DNA from: an uncultured Chromatiaceae bacterium
GTDB lineage: Bacteria > Pseudomonadota > Gammaproteobacteria > Enterobacterales > Alteromonadaceae
Direction: 5' to 3'
Assembly: GCA_946482325.1 (NCBI GenBank)
Contig: CAMLRA010000088.1
Span: 1 to 15,554, forward strand
DNA: 15,554 nucleotides
Part shown: piece by piece, positions 14,917-15,554 of the stretch
Layout of the letters: every line of letters starts with the position of its first letter
How positions within the stretch are numbered: position 1 is the first letter of the stretch
The notes under the pieces: model-generated
What the model was told of the DNA's origin: nothing
The model's database searches: none
The model's input: the letters and a program-made list of their open reading frames with translations, nothing else
Program-made: the position numbers and the translations under genes

Positions 14917-15388
14917 TTCCATTCCAAAATTTATAACAGCATTAAACACACCCACACTAGGGCAAAAAGAGTGCCACATACGCAAGCCTCTGTATTTTAT
15001 ATGTTTTTTAGATAAGTTTATGGGGGGGGCTCAAAAAGTGAAAAAAATGCTGACACATTTATGCTTAGCTGACAAAGATTTTTACAGTCTCTTGATATTG
15101 CTCCATTTAACGTTTACGTCGATCTGGGCGACTAGTTGTGAGGTGGCGATTTTATTGAACACTTCTGTGCTGCTTCAAGACAAAAATATGACTAAACACT
15201 TTGCAAAAATCAGTGTGTTTTCGAGGAATTTATTGATTCATGCCTGCCAATTGCTTTTTAACCTTATTCAAATTCTATAAAACTACTTCTCAAATTCTTG
15301 ATTACAGACACAGCTGACTGCACATTTTTTATTACACCATCTGCATACCTATCAGACTCTGCTTGCCCGGCGCCTGCACAGCACGCAG
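14917..15388. other. Intergenic stretch without a convincing gene
   Basis: An AT-rich region between the PEP-CTERM gene and the FosA-like gene. It holds a TATAAAAT sequence on the minus strand (15001..14994) that could be a -10 box for the PEP-CTERM gene, without a clear -35. It also holds a run of eight G (15022-15029) and an 86-codon plus-strand frame (15020-15280) with no ribosome binding site and no recognisable family. No RNA gene or strong hairpin was seen. Confidence 0.5.
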
Positions 15389-15553
15389 CTAAAACCAGAC
15401 CAGGCCAGAATATAGGGCTTTAACTAAAGAATCTAATCGGGTCTGCAGGCTGCCGCTATGAGCTTCAAACCGATGCCCGTCCGGGTCTGAAAAGTAGATG
15501 GATTGCCCTTCACTGGTATTTTGCTTCCATTCAGTCACACCTGCTTCCCTTAA
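15389..15553 (-). CDS. FosA-like VOC (glyoxalase-fold) protein, C-terminal part only
   Basis: Partial gene: an open frame enters from the right window edge and stops at TAG (15391..15389), giving the last 54 residues. The sequence [16 protein letters not shown], then [16 protein letters not shown] and [11 protein letters not shown] follows the C-terminal half of FosA fosfomycin glutathione transferases. It keeps the potassium-loop residues (N-x-SEG-x-S-x-Y), the metal-ligand Glu in HRFEAH, and the Arg after SL. FosA inactivates fosfomycin in the cytoplasm by adding glutathione. Other VOC enzymes share the fold, so resistance activity cannot be concluded from half a protein. It is not part of the pectin locus. 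Confidence 0.8.
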   Translation of the reverse strand, partial: LREAGVTEWKQNTSEGQSIYFSDPDGHRFEAHSGSLQTRLDSLVKALYSGLVWF

Positions 15554-15554
15554 T

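Noticed and set aside
15020..15280. 86-codon plus-strand frame after a run of eight G
   Set aside because: No ribosome binding site, an irregular composition and no recognisable family; the G run makes phase variation imaginable but there is nothing to support a gene.
1..15554. CRISPR arrays, tRNA or rRNA genes, transposase genes
   Set aside because: None seen: no regularly spaced palindromic repeat set, no rRNA-like stretch or tRNA cloverleaf noticed, and no transposase-like protein in any frame.

Overview
The window is a pectin / rhamnogalacturonan utilisation locus from a Gram-negative gammaproteobacterium. The large TonB-dependent receptor (TIGR01782-like), the polysaccharide-processing lipoprotein, the TRAP importer and the PEP-CTERM protein point to the Alteromonadales/Chromatiaceae group (Rheinheimera or Alishewanella-like). 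That placement is an inference from protein style, not a database result.

Left part, minus strand: a divergent block is transcribed leftwards from about 6.2 kb. The order is kduD, kduI, the three TRAP transporter genes (dctP, dctQ and dctM, overlapping by 8 and 1 nt), a 176-nt gap with an 18-bp tandem repeat, a LacI-family regulator, and a small YbaN-type membrane protein. The regulator's helix-turn-helix only becomes complete if translation starts at a non-canonical codon (best ATT at 1468..1466).

Middle: the 372-nt kduD/TBDR intergenic region (6201-6572) holds a TTGACA -35 box, a LacI-like palindrome and several inverted repeats. It is the likely control point of both arms.

Right part, plus strand: a 938-aa TonB-dependent receptor is followed by three consecutive hairpins, the last a textbook intrinsic terminator. 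Only 14 nt after its U-tract comes the start of a predicted lipoprotein fusing a DUF4861-like domain to a GH105 unsaturated rhamnogalacturonyl hydrolase. Then come a divergent pectinesterase (CE8-like) and a rhamnogalacturonan acetylesterase (CE12-like), closed by a bidirectional terminator at 14270-14295.

Likely teamwork (inference): the receptor takes oligosaccharides through the outer membrane; the two esterases strip methyl and acetyl groups; the GH105 lipoprotein releases the unsaturated terminal uronate; the TRAP system carries the resulting 5-keto-4-deoxyuronate into the cytoplasm; KduI and KduD turn it into 2-keto-3-deoxygluconate. No polysaccharide lyase and no KdgK/Eda genes are in the window, so these must lie elsewhere.

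Right edge: beyond 14.1 kb the DNA is visibly richer in A+T. It holds a PEP-CTERM secreted protein (minus), about 470 nt without a convincing gene, and the C-terminal 54 residues of a FosA-like glyoxalase-fold protein (minus) cut by the window end.
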